Assembly: GCA_001464615.1 (NCBI GenBank)
Contig: LNFI01000029.1
Span: 1 to 64,000, forward strand
Length of the DNA stretch: 64,000 bases
Direction: 5' to 3'
Source: Sphingomonadales bacterium Ga0077557
Lineage (GTDB): Bacteria; Pseudomonadota; Alphaproteobacteria; Sphingomonadales; Sphingomonadaceae
Both the position numbers and the translations under genes were made by a program. Of this stretch, positions 63,151 through 64,000 are shown one piece after another; positions within the stretch are counted from its first letter, which is position 1, and the number at the start of each line of letters is the position of its first letter. The notes below the pieces were generated by a model, which saw only the letters and a list, made by a program, of their open reading frames with translations, was not told where the DNA came from and did no database searches.

Positions 63151-63280
63151 GGCCATGCCCCCGGCATGGCCTGAACAGCACGGGGTGCTGTTCACCCTGC
63201 ACTGGCCGGGGTGGGGCCTGTCAACGAGCGCTGTGCTTCATGACAGGCCCCACCCCAACCCCTCCCCTGAAGGGGAGGGG
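63151..63280. repeat. Compound hairpin-rich repeat between pth and rplY
   Basis: Four perfect hairpins in 130 bp: GGCCATGCC/GGCATGGCC (63151-63171), GAACAGCAC/GTGCTGTTC (63173-63193), a 16-bp stem (63208-63223 with 63241-63256) and CCCCTCCCCT/AGGGGAGGGG (63259-63280). It is on the path of rplY-to-pth transcription. Confidence 0.8.
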
Positions 63281-63295
63281 CTTTGGCCCTCACTA

Positions 63296-63907
63296 TTACG
63301 CGCCAGCGGCGTCGGCAGCTTCGCCTTCGCTCGACTTGAGCGCTGATGGGGCAACGATCGTCGCGATGGTGAAATCGCGGTCTTCGATGGTCACCTTGCT
63401 GCCCTTGGGCAGGGTCACGCTCGAGATATGGATCGAATCGCCCACATCGAACCCAGCGAGCGAAATCTCGACATCATCAGGGATGACCGAGGCGTCGCAC
63501 ACCAGCTCAAGCTCGTGGCGAACAATGTTGAGCACGCCGCCACGCCTGATGCCGGGCGAGGTGTCTTCATCGGTGAAGCGGACGGGCACCTGCACGGTAA
63601 CGGTCGAATGCTCGCCGATGCGCAGGAAATCGACATGCACGGGCCGGTCGGTAACCGGATCGAACGCGACATCCTTGGGCAGCGTCAGTGCGGGCGTGCC
63701 AGCAACGTCCAGGATCACGGTGGAATTCATGAAATGCCCGGTCATCAAAGCGCGCATCAGCGCCTTTTCCTCGAGGTGAATCGAGACAGGGTCTTGCTTG
63801 TTGCCGTAAATCACGGCGGGTACGCGGCCTTCGCGACGCAGCGAACGGGAGGCTCCCTTGCCAACCTGTCCACGCGTCTCGGCTGCGAGCGTCAATTGTT
63901 CGCTCAT
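63296..63907 (-). CDS. rplY: Ribosomal protein bL25 (CTC-type)
   Basis: 203 residues, the long general-stress CTC form of bL25 that binds 5S rRNA. The N-terminal [24 protein letters not shown] and a C-terminal TL5-type domain with [20 protein letters not shown] are present. ATG 63907. It is upstream of pth in the same direction. The window ends 93 bp further on with no other gene visible. Confidence 0.96.
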   Translation of the reverse strand: MSEQLTLAAETRGQVGKGASRSLRREGRVPAVIYGNKQDPVSIHLEEKALMRALMTGHFMNSTVILDVAGTPALTLPKDVAFDPVTDRPVHVDFLRIGEHSTVTVQVPVRFTDEDTSPGIRRGGVLNIVRHELELVCDASVIPDDVEISLAGFDVGDSIHISSVTLPKGSKVTIEDRDFTIATIVAPSALKSSEGEAADAAGA

Positions 63908-64000
63908 GTCAGTCTCCGAGTGTGTTTGGTGTCATCATCCGGCCAAGCCTCCAGGGATGACCCTGACCGGAAGCGCGGCGCTATAGGCGAGAGGACGTAA

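Noticed and set aside
1..64000. tRNA, rRNA, CRISPR, insertion sequences
   Set aside because: No tRNA-like cloverleaf ending, no rRNA, no spaced direct repeats and no transposase or integrase were seen by reading. A tRNAscan and IS search would settle this.

Overview
This looks like chromosomal DNA of an alphaproteobacterium, most likely a sphingomonad (Sphingomonadaceae). The evidence is a high overall GC content, a GcrA cell-cycle regulator, an ATP synthase F0 operon with separate b and b' subunits that is detached from F1, a petABC cytochrome bc1 operon, and several families of GC-rich palindromic intergenic repeats of a kind I remember from sphingomonad genomes. The species cannot be named from this window. 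About 60 protein genes are supported. I see no tRNA, rRNA, CRISPR array, prophage or insertion sequence.

Layout. 0.2-3 kb: an RlpA-like lipoprotein, an indoleamine 2,3-dioxygenase homologue, an HExxH 'vgr-related' protein and a PCu(A)C copper chaperone, all on the minus strand. 3-6.2 kb: dnaK-dnaJ behind a likely RpoH promoter. 6.5-10.1 kb: an HD-GYP phosphodiesterase, a 27-codon ORF behind a hairpin leader, purB and radC. 10.2-14.1 kb: a ydbH-ynbE-ydbL envelope lipid-transport operon. 14.3-16.7 kb: the ATP synthase F0 operon. 16.8-23.8 kb: a small secreted protein, an SDR, uvrC, a polysaccharide deacetylase, a GNAT protein, recO and a GT2-GtrA fusion. 24-28.8 kb: a GT39 mannosyltransferase, metZ, and a translationally coupled run of apaG, a LysR regulator and a GNAT gene, then a DUF417 membrane protein. 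28.9-29.6 kb: an AT-rich two-gene cassette of unknown function. 29.7-38.7 kb: parE, an outer-membrane protein, gcrA, an ABC-2 permease without an ATPase, and an RND efflux pair. 38.8-44.1 kb: argD-argF, hslO, a DUF3617-like protein and queC-queE. 44-49 kb: small secreted proteins, lipB, two related polytopic membrane proteins and an operon trmL-pentapeptide-hemF-GNAT. 50-53.5 kb: petABC and apt. 53.5-58.7 kb: a MaoC hydratase, a repeat island, a nucleotide pyrophosphatase-like enzyme, a His/Met-rich outer-membrane protein with a DUF2946-like partner, and a divergent gluzincin-like protein. 58.8-64 kb: ychF, a three-domain glutaminase, a 2OG-Fe(II) oxygenase, pth and rplY.

Most genes are housekeeping. 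Functional groups are proteostasis (dnaK, dnaJ, hslO), respiration and ATP synthesis (F0, bc1), arginine (argD, argF), queuosine (queC, queE), envelope maintenance (ydbH operon, RlpA-like, RND, ABC-2), translation quality (pth, rplY, ychF, trmL) and metal handling (PCuAC, His/Met-rich cluster).

The points most worth a second look are: a 150-bp repeat present as two inverted copies 30 kb apart, each containing the TAG stop codon of the gene it follows; an argD-argF intergenic palindrome whose right arm carries the argF Shine-Dalgarno; a glutaminase fused to STAS and cyclic-nucleotide-binding domains; the AT-rich two-gene cassette; the 27-codon ORF whose ribosome site is partly paired in a hairpin; and the gluzincin-like gene divergent from the metal-related pair. 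No striking multi-gene defence or mobile system is visible.
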